Source of the DNA: Verrucomicrobiia bacterium
GTDB taxonomy: Bacteria > Verrucomicrobiota > Verrucomicrobiia > JABWAM01
Reading direction: 5' to 3'
DNA length: 52,852 nucleotides
Assembly: GCA_028687435.1 (NCBI GenBank)
Contig: JAQUAF010000041.1
Location: forward strand, 1-52,852
The stretch's first letter is position 1, and every line of letters starts with the position of its first letter. Below the pieces are notes generated by a model. The model searched no databases, was not told where the DNA came from, and saw only the letters and a program-made list of their open reading frames with translations. The translations under genes and the position numbers were made by a program. This document shows, piece by piece, positions 26,489-37,213 of the stretch.

Positions 26489-27883
26489 ATGAAAGGTCCA
26501 AAAGTTGTTCTCATCGGCGCGGGAAGCGCGTTTTTCGGGCGTCAGACCATCTGGAGCATGGTTTCCAAGGAAGCGTTATGCCATGGCGCGCTCGCCCTGG
26601 TTGACACCGACGCAAACAAGCTTCGGTGGATGGAACAGATCGCCCGCCGCGCCATCGCCGCGCGGGGCGTCCCGCTCAAACTCGAGGTTTCCACAGACCG
26701 GAAAAAAGTCCTGCGAAATGCCGACTTCGTCATCCTTGCCTTTGCGAACGAAGGGGTCAAATTGCGCGGCATCGACGCAAAGATCAGCACCCGCCACGGC
26801 ATGACCATGTGCTCGGCGGACACCATCGGCCCCGGCGGCGTCATGCGGACCCTGCGCGAGGTTCCCCGCCAGAACGCCATCCTGCGGGATGTGCGCCGTC
26901 TTTGTCCCGGCGCATGGGTGATCAACTGGGCCAATCCCACGGCAGCCATGGGCATTGCCATGATGCGCCACTTTCCCGATTTGAAAACCTTTGCGATTTG
27001 CGACGGCCCCCACAATCCGCATTTTGAAAATCGACTGCTGATTCGCGCCGGCCTGGCCTCAAAACCGGAGGAAATCACCGACGCCTTGCGCAGCCGCGTG
27101 AAAATCCGCGCCGGGGGAGTCAACCATTTCAACTGGCTGATTGAAATGACCTGCCAGGGACGGGATCTCACGCCGCGGATCATGGACGCGCTCAAGGCCG
27201 CCACCCAGGAGGAACACATTGCCGACCGGAACGCCGGCAAAATCAAGCGGACCAACCGGATTGCCTGGCAACTGGCCAGCGCCCTGGGCTATGCCCCCCT
27301 GTGCATCCATCACACCCAGGAATACCTGCCGTTCTTCCAGGGACATGACGTTGACAGGAAAAACGCCATTGCCATCCGGAAATGGGACGAACAGGAGCGT
27401 TGGAAATGGATGAACGAATGCTGGAACGACATGCGCCAAATCGCTTCGGGACGGCGTCCCATGGAGGATTTCCTGGCCAAAACCTCCGCCGACCATGCCA
27501 GCGACATTATTGAGGCCATGTGGGCCGGCCTGCCCAAACGTTTTTACCTCAACGTTTGCAACAACGGCGCGGTATCCAACATGAACGACGACGCGTTTCT
27601 CGAACTGCCCTGCGTGGTGGATATGAACCGGGTTCGCCCCCTTTTCTTTGGCGACATGCCCCGCCCCATCCTGGGATATCTCCAGCGCGTCCTTGACGAG
27701 CATGAACTCGCCGTCGAAGCCGCCGTCACCTGCGACCGCAAAACCCTGCGCCAGGCCTTCCTCGCCAGCATGGTCGCCGTCAGCATCCCCGACGCGGAGG
27801 CGTGCATGAACGAACTTCTCCGCGCAGAACGCGAATATCTGCCGCAGGCTTGGTTTGAATACGCAAAAACTGGACGCCTGTGA
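26489..27883 (+). CDS. GH4 family NAD- and metal-dependent glycosidase
   Basis: A 464-residue cytoplasmic enzyme of the GH4 family (alpha-galactosidase, alpha-glucuronidase or 6-phospho-glycosidase activities), which oxidises the sugar C3 with NAD and needs a divalent metal. Visible features are the Rossmann start VVLIGAGSAFFG, the Asp in LVDTD near 35 that binds NAD, INWANPTAA near 148, the metal-ligand Cys in AICDGPH near 170 and the metal-ligand His in GGVNHFNWL near 208. ATG 26489 follows an AAGGA site (26481-26485) at good spacing. The paired AraC gene suggests sugar induction. I cannot fix the substrate. Confidence 0.88.
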   Translation: MKGPKVVLIGAGSAFFGRQTIWSMVSKEALCHGALALVDTDANKLRWMEQIARRAIAARGVPLKLEVSTDRKKVLRNADFVILAFANEGVKLRGIDAKISTRHGMTMCSADTIGPGGVMRTLREVPRQNAILRDVRRLCPGAWVINWANPTAAMGIAMMRHFPDLKTFAICDGPHNPHFENRLLIRAGLASKPEEITDALRSRVKIRAGGVNHFNWLIEMTCQGRDLTPRIMDALKAATQEEHIADRNAGKIKRTNRIAWQLASALGYAPLCIHHTQEYLPFFQGHDVDRKNAIAIRKWDEQERWKWMNECWNDMRQIASGRRPMEDFLAKTSADHASDIIEAMWAGLPKRFYLNVCNNGAVSNMNDDAFLELPCVVDMNRVRPLFFGDMPRPILGYLQRVLDEHELAVEAAVTCDRKTLRQAFLASMVAVSIPDAEACMNELLRAEREYLPQAWFEYAKTGRL

Positions 27884-27972
27884 TCCGGATTGAATCTGAC
27901 CCCTTCCACTAAAAGGATATTTTCAAATCGGCACTCACAATCTGATACAGAGCCTCGCCAGACAATTTCCTG

Positions 27973-28584
27973 TCAATATGCGTAAAAATTGGCATCATTG
28001 GCCAAGTCCCCGTCTTTTTTCCATCCCACGTGCCCATCACAGAATAAAAAGTTCGCTCCGCCGTCATGGCAAAACAAAACACTGTCAACCCCGCCAAAAG
28101 GAAGCGAATACGGCAGATTTGGATATTGCTTGCCATCGCAAGCCCAAACGGTCCCGGCAGGATTCGCGATTGCGCTGAATGCCTGCGCACAATGAACGGG
28201 CAACGGCTCATAGTAATAGCCAATATACTGGTTGGCCATGTAAGTTCCGCGCCAGGATCCAGCGCAATCAACATAATTTTTTTGCGCCGCCAGGCAAATC
28301 AATGGATCATAATTGTCAAATCGGAGGATATTGCCGCGCGCAGTCACATTATAATTCCAGTTATCCCAAGTGCCGGTGGCGCAACCGTTGGGGGGCAACA
28401 ATCCACTCCACTCCCCCATATAAATGGAAAATGACGTCCCAATCTGCCTCAAATTGTTCATGCAGCGCAGTTGACGTCCCTTCTCCCGCATTTCCCCCAA
28501 AGCGGGCATGAGCAATGATGCCATAATTGAAATGACCGTAATGACAGCCAATAACTCCAAAAGCGTGAAACCTCTTGTTTTCAT
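27973..28584 (-). CDS. prepilin-like protein (H-X9-DG type)
   Basis: A 203-residue protein that begins directly with the prepilin signal ([15 protein letters not shown]). One hydrophobic helix follows, then [15 protein letters not shown], and the signature [14 protein letters not shown] near the end. It overlaps the next prepilin gene by 4 bases (ATGA-type junction) and is last in the cluster read from the GntR-LacI regulator. These proteins are cleaved and exported by a type II/type IV pilus-like system. Their role in sugar clusters is unknown. Confidence 0.85.
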   Translation of the reverse strand: MKTRGFTLLELLAVITVISIMASLLMPALGEMREKGRQLRCMNNLRQIGTSFSIYMGEWSGLLPPNGCATGTWDNWNYNVTARGNILRFDNYDPLICLAAQKNYVDCAGSWRGTYMANQYIGYYYEPLPVHCAQAFSAIANPAGTVWACDGKQYPNLPYSLPFGGVDSVLFCHDGGANFLFCDGHVGWKKDGDLANDANFYAY

Positions 28585-29225
28585 GGATAAACAAAAAAAC
28601 CGGATTCCGTGAAATAAGCGGCCTCCCTCCTTCGAACGCTCCCATCCAACATCAGGATATTCGCCCCGCCAAGATGCCTCAAGTGAACGCGCACAGACGG
28701 ATCCGCATAAAGATAATATCGCTGCCTTAAATGGTTGGGACTCGCGGGATTAAGATACAGGCCGTCGGTTAGGACAAAATATTCGCTTGGATTCCGGACA
28801 TTTCCAATCCGAATGATATTATTCGGCGTGTCGGTCAAGCTGCTTGCAATAATCCTGAATCCATAGGAACACATCGTGCCGCCCTCGGCCCACGTCGCGG
28901 GCCTCCAGCCTGGACACAGACAAATATCCAGTTTGTTCAAATACCCCCCTGCATTCAAAATTTCAGGCCACTTCTTGCCGCTCAAGTTGTCGTAAGGAGG
29001 CGGCAGACAATCGCCGCTATCCGCGGAATACTGAATCAGGGACAATCCCATCTGCCGCAGATGATTGACGCATTTTGTCCCCATGGCCGCCTCCCTCGCA
29101 ACCTTGAATGATGGCAAAAGCATGGCCATTAAAATTCCAAATATCGCGGAAACGACCAGTAATTCCGCCAGCGTAAAACCGCGTTTTTTCAATCCTCGCC
29201 CGCCCGCTCTGTAATGCGACATCAT
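28581..29225 (-). CDS. prepilin-like protein (H-X9-DG type)
   Basis: A 214-residue relative of its neighbour: the signal [11 protein letters not shown] near residue 15, [25 protein letters not shown] near 55, six or more Cys in the middle third, and [14 protein letters not shown] at the end. It overlaps both neighbours by 4 bases (28581-28584 and 29222-29225), so the three genes are translationally coupled. It is probably exported with or displayed beside the LamG protein encoded upstream. Confidence 0.85.
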   Translation of the reverse strand: MMSHYRAGGRGLKKRGFTLAELLVVSAIFGILMAMLLPSFKVAREAAMGTKCVNHLRQMGLSLIQYSADSGDCLPPPYDNLSGKKWPEILNAGGYLNKLDICLCPGWRPATWAEGGTMCSYGFRIIASSLTDTPNNIIRIGNVRNPSEYFVLTDGLYLNPASPNHLRQRYYLYADPSVRVHLRHLGGANILMLDGSVRRREAAYFTESGFFVYP

Positions 29226-31522
29226 TTTAGCATCTTATACTTCTCCATCGCCCTGTCAATTTCCTTAATCAAACGCCCCGCGTCTTCCGCCTTCTCTTTG
29301 CGATATTCGCAATATTTCGGAATCAATCCCTTGTATTCCTCCAGCCATTGAATGAAATATTCGGCGTCCGCGCTATTCGTTTTCATTTTTTTGCCGCCAT
29401 ACCGGATATAGATCGGGCTGCTGTGCGCCAAATGGCCGGTAAAGTCTCCCTTCAGGCCGTGGCAACGCATGGCAAGCCAGCAGGTTTCGTCAATCTCAAT
29501 GAAAAAATCTTTTTCAAATTTTTTCTGTCTGTTGCAGGGAAACGTCTCCACAATTTTTCCATTTTTGACAATCTCAATCTTCTCAAGCCCATTCAATGAA
29601 TATGCCTCCAGATGTCCCCGAACCATCTCCCCACTCTGTCCCGCCAACATCACAGTCTCGCCAATATCCTTCCCATTCACTTGAAAAACCAGCAAGGGGC
29701 CGTTGGTAATAAACGTTCTTCCATTCTGATAGGCTTGAACTATTTCAGGCCATCCCAATCGCTCGATTTTGACGTAGGTTCTGCTTGCCCCGGCCGGCCC
29801 CATGATAGGATTGTTCAAATAGACATCCGTGCTCCCTCCCGCGGCCAATTTAAATCCCAAATTCAAATAGCGATACCAATCCTTGACCAAAACATGATCA
29901 AACGAACGAAGCGCTCCATAAGACACATCCCATAATGGCATCTTTCCAAGCGCCACCGCCACAGGCATCTCCCTGGAACAGGTCCCATCGCCAAGATCCC
30001 CCATGCCGGAGCTCGGATGGGTGTAAACCGCCAAACCGCCTTGCGACAAAACGTCATCGATCATCCTCATGTTCTCAAAATGATAATGATCATATTGGGG
30101 CGCCCGCTCAATATTCACACAGCAAAGATGCCCTCCCAAGCTCGGGCATAATTCCAAGTTTCCTTTTGCGATGAAGTGTTGGGAACAAACACTCGTTGCA
30201 TCAACCTCAATCCCCTGAACAAAACTCGCATAATTCATTCCTTCGGCCTCGCACAACCGCGAGGCGTTCAGAAAACCAAGCAGTGTGTCATACTTCTGCG
30301 TTCCATGCCCTATATATTGAATGTGGTGCTCGCCTCCAAACCAGCCTTTTTTCGGAAAATCAACCCATCGCTCCAATTCAACCTTCCATTCCTGGCTCTC
30401 ATTTTCGCCGCAAAAAACAAGGTTGGTCCTCGCCGGTTCATATTCAAAACCGTGCACAATCGACACTTCAAATTCAGCGGGAGGAAGCTGGACCTTCGCT
30501 CCGCCGCGTGACATGTAAAAATATCCTTTTTTATCCGTCCCGTAGGAAAAATAGTCCTCAGGAAGAAGGTACGCCCCTTTCCGCATTTTGACATAAACCC
30601 TTGCCGGCAAGGGCCGGCCCGTATCCCTGGCAAAAACAGACAAATGAAGCGCGCAGGTCGATTTCTCAGCCATCACCTCTTTTTGGGTTTTCAATTTGAT
30701 ATCGCGAACCCACGCTGTTTTTTCATAATCGGACTCGATCCATGACGGGCAAAGCGCTCCCTCATAGATCCGGACTTCCCTTAAAAAACCGCTGAGTTGC
30801 CCGGAAACTGTCGGATAAGTTGCGATGCCGCTCAGAGTCAACGGCACATTCACATAGTCATAATCGCTTGGAGGCAAATAGACAATCCGCCCGCCGGCAG
30901 GCTTTTCCGCCACCAACTTTCCGTCCCGATAGAATCTCACCCGCCGGGCCTGATAATCATAAGACACGGCAACAAAGCTCCAGGTTTTCTCCTTCAAGAT
31001 GGGATCGCTGCCCAGCCGAAATCCATATTCCTTGATGTTTTCACCGGGTTTTTCGGTTGTGTTCAAACCCAAAAACAATTTTCCGTTCTCTTGAAAAAAT
31101 GTGTAGCCCGACCCCCATTCCCCCCTTCCCTTGCTGACAAAACTCTGCATGCCCTTCAGTCGTCCCAAAAAAACCCATGCTTCGATGGTGAACGACTCAC
31201 GAAGGTTCAAACGGGAATCATGCGGTATTTTGATGTACCCATTCAGCCCGTTAAACTCCGGGGCGGATCCATCCGCGTTTCCAGCCCATGTGACATTCTT
31301 CAATTCACCGTCGCGGCGCCATTCGGAACAGTCGCGCGCCTTGACGCCATTTGTTTCATCGAGCGGCCAATGGCCCAGCAATCTGCATCCATCTTTCTCC
31401 ATGCCATGTCCCGCCCCATCCTGCCCAAGGGAAACCCGCAAAAAGAAAAACAATAAAACTGCGCCAAGCTGAAACATTCCAGCAACCCTCAGCCAAATCG
31501 AAGACTTAAAACCCATTTTCAT
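29222..31522 (-). CDS. exported LamG (concanavalin-like) plus PHP/CehA-like protein
   Basis: A 766-residue secreted protein. Signal peptide about 10-33; LamG/laminin-G-like jelly roll about 45-265 ([40 protein letters not shown]); a carboxypeptidase-regulatory-like segment; then a PHP/CehA-McbA-type hydrolase region with [12 protein letters not shown] near 395 and [12 protein letters not shown] near 500. The His-rich motifs could bind metal but are not the canonical DLHVHT string. The LamG part probably binds polysaccharide. It lies between a sialate esterase gene and two prepilin genes in one cluster. An in-frame ATG at 31516 is an alternative start. Confidence 0.75.
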   Translation of the reverse strand: MKMGFKSSIWLRVAGMFQLGAVLLFFFLRVSLGQDGAGHGMEKDGCRLLGHWPLDETNGVKARDCSEWRRDGELKNVTWAGNADGSAPEFNGLNGYIKIPHDSRLNLRESFTIEAWVFLGRLKGMQSFVSKGRGEWGSGYTFFQENGKLFLGLNTTEKPGENIKEYGFRLGSDPILKEKTWSFVAVSYDYQARRVRFYRDGKLVAEKPAGGRIVYLPPSDYDYVNVPLTLSGIATYPTVSGQLSGFLREVRIYEGALCPSWIESDYEKTAWVRDIKLKTQKEVMAEKSTCALHLSVFARDTGRPLPARVYVKMRKGAYLLPEDYFSYGTDKKGYFYMSRGGAKVQLPPAEFEVSIVHGFEYEPARTNLVFCGENESQEWKVELERWVDFPKKGWFGGEHHIQYIGHGTQKYDTLLGFLNASRLCEAEGMNYASFVQGIEVDATSVCSQHFIAKGNLELCPSLGGHLCCVNIERAPQYDHYHFENMRMIDDVLSQGGLAVYTHPSSGMGDLGDGTCSREMPVAVALGKMPLWDVSYGALRSFDHVLVKDWYRYLNLGFKLAAGGSTDVYLNNPIMGPAGASRTYVKIERLGWPEIVQAYQNGRTFITNGPLLVFQVNGKDIGETVMLAGQSGEMVRGHLEAYSLNGLEKIEIVKNGKIVETFPCNRQKKFEKDFFIEIDETCWLAMRCHGLKGDFTGHLAHSSPIYIRYGGKKMKTNSADAEYFIQWLEEYKGLIPKYCEYRKEKAEDAGRLIKEIDRAMEKYKMLK

Positions 31523-31544
31523 TGCGAAAGTTTTGCCAGCGGTC

Positions 31545-33089
31545 TCATGGTTTTATCCCATTGTCGCCCAAAGGGCCGTCGGTGCGGAAAGGCGAGGCGG
31601 GAAGGCCGGCTTTGTTGCAAAGGTTGCAAACCGGGTTGTCGGCCCAGGCGTAGCGGACAAATGCGGGCTTGGGAACTTGGCCGCTGCTGACCACAACGGT
31701 GTCCTGGTCGATCTTGGCGTCGGCCCATAGAAACTTTTTATCTTCGTCGGCAATGGCAAACCCCTTGAGAGGACCGCCATCCCGTGAAATCAATCCGCCG
31801 CCGGCGTGTTTGAACTTGATCCGGATGCTGTCGCCCTCCACAAGGGCGCCGTCATAAATGGGGCCGGAGCAGTCAATAGTCTGGCCATATTGAATGGAAA
31901 ACGCGGCCAGAGCCAGACGTTTGCCGACATCCTGCTTATTTTTGGGATGAACATCGTTGGCTTCACCGAGGTCAATGGCAACGGCCATGCCGGTTTTGGG
32001 CAGGCTGAGAGTCATCATCTGGGCTTCGCGCAATTCCGCCCAATTGCTTTCTGTGGGATCGGATTTTTGAGCCTTGTAATTGGCCAGTTGGACGAACAGG
32101 AAAGGAAAAGCGCCCTGTCTCCATTGTTCCCGCCAGGATTCAATCAGCGTGGGAAAAAGGGTTTGATACAACGCTGCGTTGAAAACATTGGTTTCCCCCT
32201 GGTACCAAATAACGCCAGTGATGGCATAGGGAATCAACGGCGCGATCATGGCATTATAGAGAACCGTGGGACGGGTATGATGAACCCGGGGATCGACAAC
32301 CATGGGAGGAGGCGCAAAGGGCTGGCCGGCAGCCTTGGATTTTTCCGCGGCAACCAGCCAATCCCGGTAAGCCTGGCCGTATTGTTCAAAGGTTGTTTTG
32401 CCGAAATCAGCCGCTGTTTTGTCAAAATGGCTGATAATGGGTTTGAGGGCTGGATTGGAGGAAAGTTTTTCCCGAATGCTCCAGGCTTCCGCCGAGCTTC
32501 CGCCCCACGAAGAATGGATCATGCCGATGGGAATGTGGAGTTTTCGCTCAAGTTCACGGGCGAAAAAGTAACCCACGGCTGAAAAAGCGGCAACCGTATT
32601 GGGAGCGCAAACGATCCATGCTCCGTGGCAATCGGTTTTGGGTTCCCAACTCATTTCTCTCAAAACAGAGAACATCCGAATGTTGGAATGGCCGGCCTGT
32701 GCCATTTCCGCGGCGGCGTCTTTCGAGTTGCGGACATTCATCTCCATGTTGGATTGGCCGGAGCAAATCCAGACATCGCCAATCATTACATTTTTGAAGA
32801 CAACAGCGTTTTTCCCGGCCATGGTCATTTCGAACGGTCCCCCCGCGGCGGCCGGCGGCAACAGAACTTTCCATTGACCTTGTGAATTGGCCGCAGCGGC
32901 GGCCTGCCGCTGGTTCAACTTTACAGTGATTTGCTCGCCCGGATCGGCCCATCCCCAGACGGGAATGTCCATGTTGCGCTGCAACACCATGTTGTCCGCA
33001 AAAATCGCAGGCATCTTCACGTCGGCAAAAACGCCTGAGGCAGGCAAAAGAACGAACAGGAAAAAAAATGCCCGGCCCTGTTTCTTCAT
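31545..33089 (-). CDS. sialate O-acetylesterase (SGNH-like)
   Basis: A 514-residue exported esterase that removes acetyl groups, classically from O-acetyl sialic acid and in environmental bacteria also from other glycans. The signal peptide ends near GVFADV (residue 24). The nucleophile block WICSGQSNMEM is near 107. PIGMIHSSWGGSSAEAW near 190, VIWYQGETN near 290 and the acid-base block NDVHPKNKQDVG near 375 are all present. It is encoded 24 bases after the GH89-like gene, so they are co-transcribed and probably act on the same O-acetylated glycan outside the cytoplasm. Confidence 0.92.
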   Translation of the reverse strand: MKKQGRAFFFLFVLLPASGVFADVKMPAIFADNMVLQRNMDIPVWGWADPGEQITVKLNQRQAAAAANSQGQWKVLLPPAAAGGPFEMTMAGKNAVVFKNVMIGDVWICSGQSNMEMNVRNSKDAAAEMAQAGHSNIRMFSVLREMSWEPKTDCHGAWIVCAPNTVAAFSAVGYFFARELERKLHIPIGMIHSSWGGSSAEAWSIREKLSSNPALKPIISHFDKTAADFGKTTFEQYGQAYRDWLVAAEKSKAAGQPFAPPPMVVDPRVHHTRPTVLYNAMIAPLIPYAITGVIWYQGETNVFNAALYQTLFPTLIESWREQWRQGAFPFLFVQLANYKAQKSDPTESNWAELREAQMMTLSLPKTGMAVAIDLGEANDVHPKNKQDVGKRLALAAFSIQYGQTIDCSGPIYDGALVEGDSIRIKFKHAGGGLISRDGGPLKGFAIADEDKKFLWADAKIDQDTVVVSSGQVPKPAFVRYAWADNPVCNLCNKAGLPASPFRTDGPLGDNGIKP

Positions 33090-33113
33090 AAAACGTTCGT
33101 TGAGATTTGAGGA

Positions 33114-35879
33114 CTAAAGTTTCGCTCCCGCCTTCATCCACTTCCATTCGGTTTCAACTTGCGAGGTCTCAATTTCAATTTTTTTCAACCGGGCCGGCTC
33201 GGCAAAAACGCCAAGAACCTGCCGCAGGTTGAGCGTGGCAACAACCCATTCATTGAAGGGAGTCCATTCGCATTGATAAACACGATTCCTCCATGTGCGC
33301 CCCGTCGAATCCGTCCAGGCCGCCCAAACCGTGAAATTGGTGTACCCGTCCGGCTCGGTTTCCTTCACCTTGAAACAAAAAGACAGCAATGGCGCTTCTT
33401 GAAGGGAAACATCCACGGACCTCCCGAAAACCACGGGCCCCTGGCCGGGAGTCAGAGTGGCCCACTGACCGTTGGACTTGAATTTGCCTCCTTCAAAGAA
33501 GGTGATCTTCCATTGAGAGGTATTCGCAAAAGGCTCCTCCCAACAAATCTTCTTCCAACGGGGTTCCTCCCTGGCCAGCAATTCGTTGGAGGGAATCGCC
33601 TGCCATTCCCTCCTCAAGCCCTTCTTCTTTTCCATCTCATCGAAAACTTGTTTGACCCTATCAACGGCATTTCCCATTCCATAAATATTCTGGGAAAGAT
33701 TGGACAAAGGCTCATCAAGCCATCTCTTCTCGATTTTCCGATAGCCGGCCAGCAACTTCTTGTCATCCAGCGGTTTTTTGTTCTTGATCGAATCACCCAG
33801 CGCCTCCAGGTAAAGCTCCAGCCGGGGGCGATAATATTGCTTCACCAATTCGTAAATATCCTTGCTCGGATAATCCAACAACCACTCCTTGCTCGCAAAC
33901 GTCAGCATGCCATCCTTGATGGTCCGTTCGATTTCGGCCGTCCTGGCCCCGCCCCTGGCCCTTTCCAACATCGGACGAATCTGGTAAGGCGGATAAACCG
34001 AGAGAACCTTCTCCAGACATTCAATCAGAAACATCAATTGCCCCTTCCCTTCCGCGAAATTTTCCGCATTCCCGCTTCGGTTCAATTCGGTCAAATGAAG
34101 ATTGAATATCGTGGTGAGATATTGCCGGAAAATATCGACCACATCCTTGACGTAACAAGCGTTGTCTTTCAATTTTTCCTCCAACAAGGCTGTTCGGAGG
34201 GTTTTCTCCAGCTCACGGACCTGCGTCGGCGCGTGCGAATAAGTCTGGACGGCCATCTTGGTCAAATAAATGGCCAGCGTGCCCGATGGCCCCATGCGAT
34301 GTTGATACATGGCCTCCATGCCGGGCATGGCGCCATAAACCGCATCCACAACACTGCGGGTCGATTTCAACATGTTGGGAAAACTTCCCTTTCCATAACG
34401 CCGCATCGCGTAATCGTTGATAAAATCAGCCAGTTTTACACTCTTGGGATTCCAACTCAAGCGGGCCAATAGATCAAAATAGATCGTATTGTAATAGATC
34501 ATCTCCGGACAAATATAGATCCCCACACAATTCTTCGCCTTTTCATCGTGGATCAAGGCCTCCATGTCTTGGATGAGCCTGCCCAGATTTCCCGCCAGAC
34601 AATCGTCCCCTCCGTACATGTGGATAAATGAAAGCATCCACGGACGGCCCTCGTAGTAGTTGAATTTTTTGTAATGATAACCGCCCGGCCTCTCCGGTTC
34701 GTGCGAATCGCAAACAATGGAATTTTTCATCGGCACATGAAGCAGAAAATTTTTGACATCTTCCTTGCTCCAACCGCAGGAAACGAACGGCCATGTCCAC
34801 ATGATCCATACGGCATGGGGGCTTTCAACACCCAAAATTTTAACAGTTGAATCGGCAAACGACGTGCGAATGTCGCTGATTTGCCGCGGCGTCGCGTCCA
34901 CCACCAGTTGCTCGCTGTAGGGATCAAGAAAATAGGCGTTTCCATCCCCGTATTTCTCGACAAACGGACGGATCATCGCCCGCCCCCTTTCGATAAAAAG
35001 CGGATCCTTGGGATGCAACACTTGATAAGGAGGATCGGACCACCACCGCATTTTCACATAAGCATGACCGGGATTTTTGGCCACAAAATCCGGGCTGACC
35101 ATGTCAAAACGCTCGCAGGCGCCCATCAACACCGGTTTCATCCCCCGTTTTTTTGTCTCCGCCACCAGTTGATCCCGCGTGACAAAAAAATTCCATGCAT
35201 CCTTGGGCAGCATCACGATGTTCAACTTCTTTTTTGCCGCCCAATCCAATTCCTTGATCCAGTCGGCTATATTCCAACAACGGGTCGTGTACGCATAAAT
35301 GCATTCCTGCATGTAAAACCGCTCTGGAAAAAAAGGCCTCTCAACCTCATCCATGGCCTGGCACCTGATGGTGTCGGTTTTGGGGATCCGGTCTTCCTCC
35401 CAAAAAAAGCCGATGCCAAGCTGCTTTTCCAAAAAATGATACACGGCGTAGAGCGCCGAACGATCCTCCCATCCCCCCAGCGCAATGAAATTTCCGTCCG
35501 GAGTGGAAACAGATTTTATGATGAACCCATCCAACCCCGGATCATCGGCGGACAAATGGACCAGGCCCTTTTGAACCAGCCGGGCGATGACGCTGTTCGT
35601 CTTGGGCCGCCCCACCAAAAAAAACGTCGTCCCCGCGGACTTTGCTTCGGCCAGCGTCTTTTTGACAGGCAATTCCGCTCCGCTGACCAACCGAATATAT
35701 CTTGCCAGCTCACTGGCCGCATGCCGTTCAACCTCTGTGGCCTGTTGCTCCAGCAAAATCGCGGATACAGGCTGGCCTTTTTCGACAATGGACAATGAAT
35801 CCATTGCGTTGATTGGTGTTTGGGATGCGCTCATCATCATCATCATTGCGGGAATGGCTGTTTTAATCTTCCTTTTCAT
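33114..35879 (-). CDS. alpha-N-acetylglucosaminidase-like protein (GH89-like)
   Basis: A 921-residue exported protein. The N-terminal alpha/beta domain (VERHAASELARYIRLVSG near 52) is shared by GH67, GH20 and GH89 enzymes. The barrel pattern follows NAGLU: FPERFYMQECIYAYTTRCWNIADWIKELDW near 180, a candidate acid in YFLDPYSEQ near 307, PWMLSFIHMYGG near 400, and a candidate nucleophile in GIYICPEMIYYN near 445. A long helical region follows and the last 150 residues are a beta sandwich. Overall similarity to GH89 is by motif order, so the substrate (terminal alpha-GlcNAc, as in mucin) is tentative. The Met-rich signal region has a run of five Met. Confidence 0.68.
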   Translation of the reverse strand: MKRKIKTAIPAMMMMMSASQTPINAMDSLSIVEKGQPVSAILLEQQATEVERHAASELARYIRLVSGAELPVKKTLAEAKSAGTTFFLVGRPKTNSVIARLVQKGLVHLSADDPGLDGFIIKSVSTPDGNFIALGGWEDRSALYAVYHFLEKQLGIGFFWEEDRIPKTDTIRCQAMDEVERPFFPERFYMQECIYAYTTRCWNIADWIKELDWAAKKKLNIVMLPKDAWNFFVTRDQLVAETKKRGMKPVLMGACERFDMVSPDFVAKNPGHAYVKMRWWSDPPYQVLHPKDPLFIERGRAMIRPFVEKYGDGNAYFLDPYSEQLVVDATPRQISDIRTSFADSTVKILGVESPHAVWIMWTWPFVSCGWSKEDVKNFLLHVPMKNSIVCDSHEPERPGGYHYKKFNYYEGRPWMLSFIHMYGGDDCLAGNLGRLIQDMEALIHDEKAKNCVGIYICPEMIYYNTIYFDLLARLSWNPKSVKLADFINDYAMRRYGKGSFPNMLKSTRSVVDAVYGAMPGMEAMYQHRMGPSGTLAIYLTKMAVQTYSHAPTQVRELEKTLRTALLEEKLKDNACYVKDVVDIFRQYLTTIFNLHLTELNRSGNAENFAEGKGQLMFLIECLEKVLSVYPPYQIRPMLERARGGARTAEIERTIKDGMLTFASKEWLLDYPSKDIYELVKQYYRPRLELYLEALGDSIKNKKPLDDKKLLAGYRKIEKRWLDEPLSNLSQNIYGMGNAVDRVKQVFDEMEKKKGLRREWQAIPSNELLAREEPRWKKICWEEPFANTSQWKITFFEGGKFKSNGQWATLTPGQGPVVFGRSVDVSLQEAPLLSFCFKVKETEPDGYTNFTVWAAWTDSTGRTWRNRVYQCEWTPFNEWVVATLNLRQVLGVFAEPARLKKIEIETSQVETEWKWMKAGAKL

Positions 35880-35898
35880 AAAATCCCTTCATTTCTGC

Positions 35899-37011
35899 TT
35901 AATTCGATTCGGAGACCACCACGGGAATCTTTACCGGGAGTTTGGGATCTGCTTTCTTCATCATCCTTTTCCACAGGACCTCAAGAATCGCCCGCGCGGC
36001 CGCCTTCATGGAAAACTCGCATCTCACCACCGGCATTCCATAATAGTGCTCCACTCCCTCGTTGGCCATGGTGAGCAGTTGGATTTCCTCCGGAACCCGG
36101 ATCCCTTTTTCCATCAAGGCATAAGCCACCCCGCGCATGGCAATGTCATCGGCAACCAGGAGCGCTTCCGGCCTCCCCCTCCTTTTTTTCCACCGTTCGA
36201 GCAACTGCCGGGTTTTCATATGAACTTTTTTCTCAAAATCCACCTCGCAGGGACGCAAAAGAAACTCAACTTCCACCTCCACCCCCGCCGCCTTGGCGGT
36301 CTCCACGACACCATCGACATCCAGTGATCCGTCAAGCAACGAATCGTGGGTTCGCAAGTAAACAATCCTTTTCCTCCCTCCCGCCGCCAGGTATCTCACC
36401 GCTTCCTGGCCAAAATGATAAAAATCCAACACCACATCCGACCGGGCCTCCGGGATGGCCAGCCCCATCCGCACGGTCGGAAGCCCCCATTCCAAGGCGC
36501 TCCCGTTGTAATCATTCAATTTTCCATGAATCTGTACAAACCCCTTGAATAAATTATTCCGCAAATCGCTTTCGATGCGTTGATAAAGAGGAGTTGTTTT
36601 GATCCTCTTCACCCCCTCCAATTCAAAAAGACTGTCATAAACCCGGCAACCCCAACAAACATCCTCCCTTGCCTCAACCTCCTTTTGGATTTGCTCCACA
36701 ATCGCACGCGCAAAACAAGCCATGGGATTTGTCAGCCTGGGACTGGCCAGCAGACCAATAAGGACCTTCCGATCCGGCTTTCGCACAAAAGTGCCGCGCC
36801 GGGGCGCCCTCTCCAGCAGCCCTTCCTCCGCCAAACGCGCCAAGGCAAGGCTCACAGCCGTATTATCCACCCGCCAACGCCGCGACAATTCCATGGTGGG
36901 CGGCAGGCGGGTGGCTGGCTGCAACTGTCCGCTTAAAATCTGACGCCGCAAAAATCGTTCGATTTGAACCGAAATCGGATCAGCCGTCTGCACATTCAAT
37001 TCAAGTTTCAT
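35899..37011 (-). CDS. GntR-LacI chimeric transcriptional regulator
   Basis: A 370-residue regulator. Residues 8-75 form a GntR winged helix (QIERFLRRQILSGQLQPATRLPPTMELSRRWRVDNTAVSLALARLAEEGLL) and residues 85-365 a LacI/periplasmic-binding-like sugar sensor (GLLASPRLTNP, ALLVADDIAMRGVAYALMEKGIRVPEEI). This AraR-like design usually represses sugar genes until a sugar binds. It is the first gene of the cluster that continues into the GH89-like gene 19 bases later, so it is likely to regulate itself and the cluster. Confidence 0.88.
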   Translation of the reverse strand: MKLELNVQTADPISVQIERFLRRQILSGQLQPATRLPPTMELSRRWRVDNTAVSLALARLAEEGLLERAPRRGTFVRKPDRKVLIGLLASPRLTNPMACFARAIVEQIQKEVEAREDVCWGCRVYDSLFELEGVKRIKTTPLYQRIESDLRNNLFKGFVQIHGKLNDYNGSALEWGLPTVRMGLAIPEARSDVVLDFYHFGQEAVRYLAAGGRKRIVYLRTHDSLLDGSLDVDGVVETAKAAGVEVEVEFLLRPCEVDFEKKVHMKTRQLLERWKKRRGRPEALLVADDIAMRGVAYALMEKGIRVPEEIQLLTMANEGVEHYYGMPVVRCEFSMKAAARAILEVLWKRMMKKADPKLPVKIPVVVSESN

Positions 37012-37015
37012 GTGT

Positions 37016-37036
37016 ATTAATCTTCAACAAGTTAAT
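37016..37036. promoter_or_regulatory. candidate operator in front of the GntR-LacI gene
   Basis: ATTAA (37016-37020) and CTT pair with AAG and TTAAT (37032-37036) to form an inverted repeat with one unpaired base, just upstream of the regulator start in AT-rich DNA. It would suit autorepression by the encoded regulator. This is a pattern only. Confidence 0.4.
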
Positions 37037-37213
37037 CCATATTTTATTAAAGTCAAATTTTTTAACCAACTCCCGGCGATTTCGGAACGTCGCCTGTTTT
37101 CGCCATCTTTTGGAAAAGGCGTTGTTTTTTCAGGGATGTCAGCAATCCTGGCCAGCAAAGATGCCCCAAAAGGGTCACAGGACAATGACGGACGCGATGC
37201 CCTTGAATCAAAT

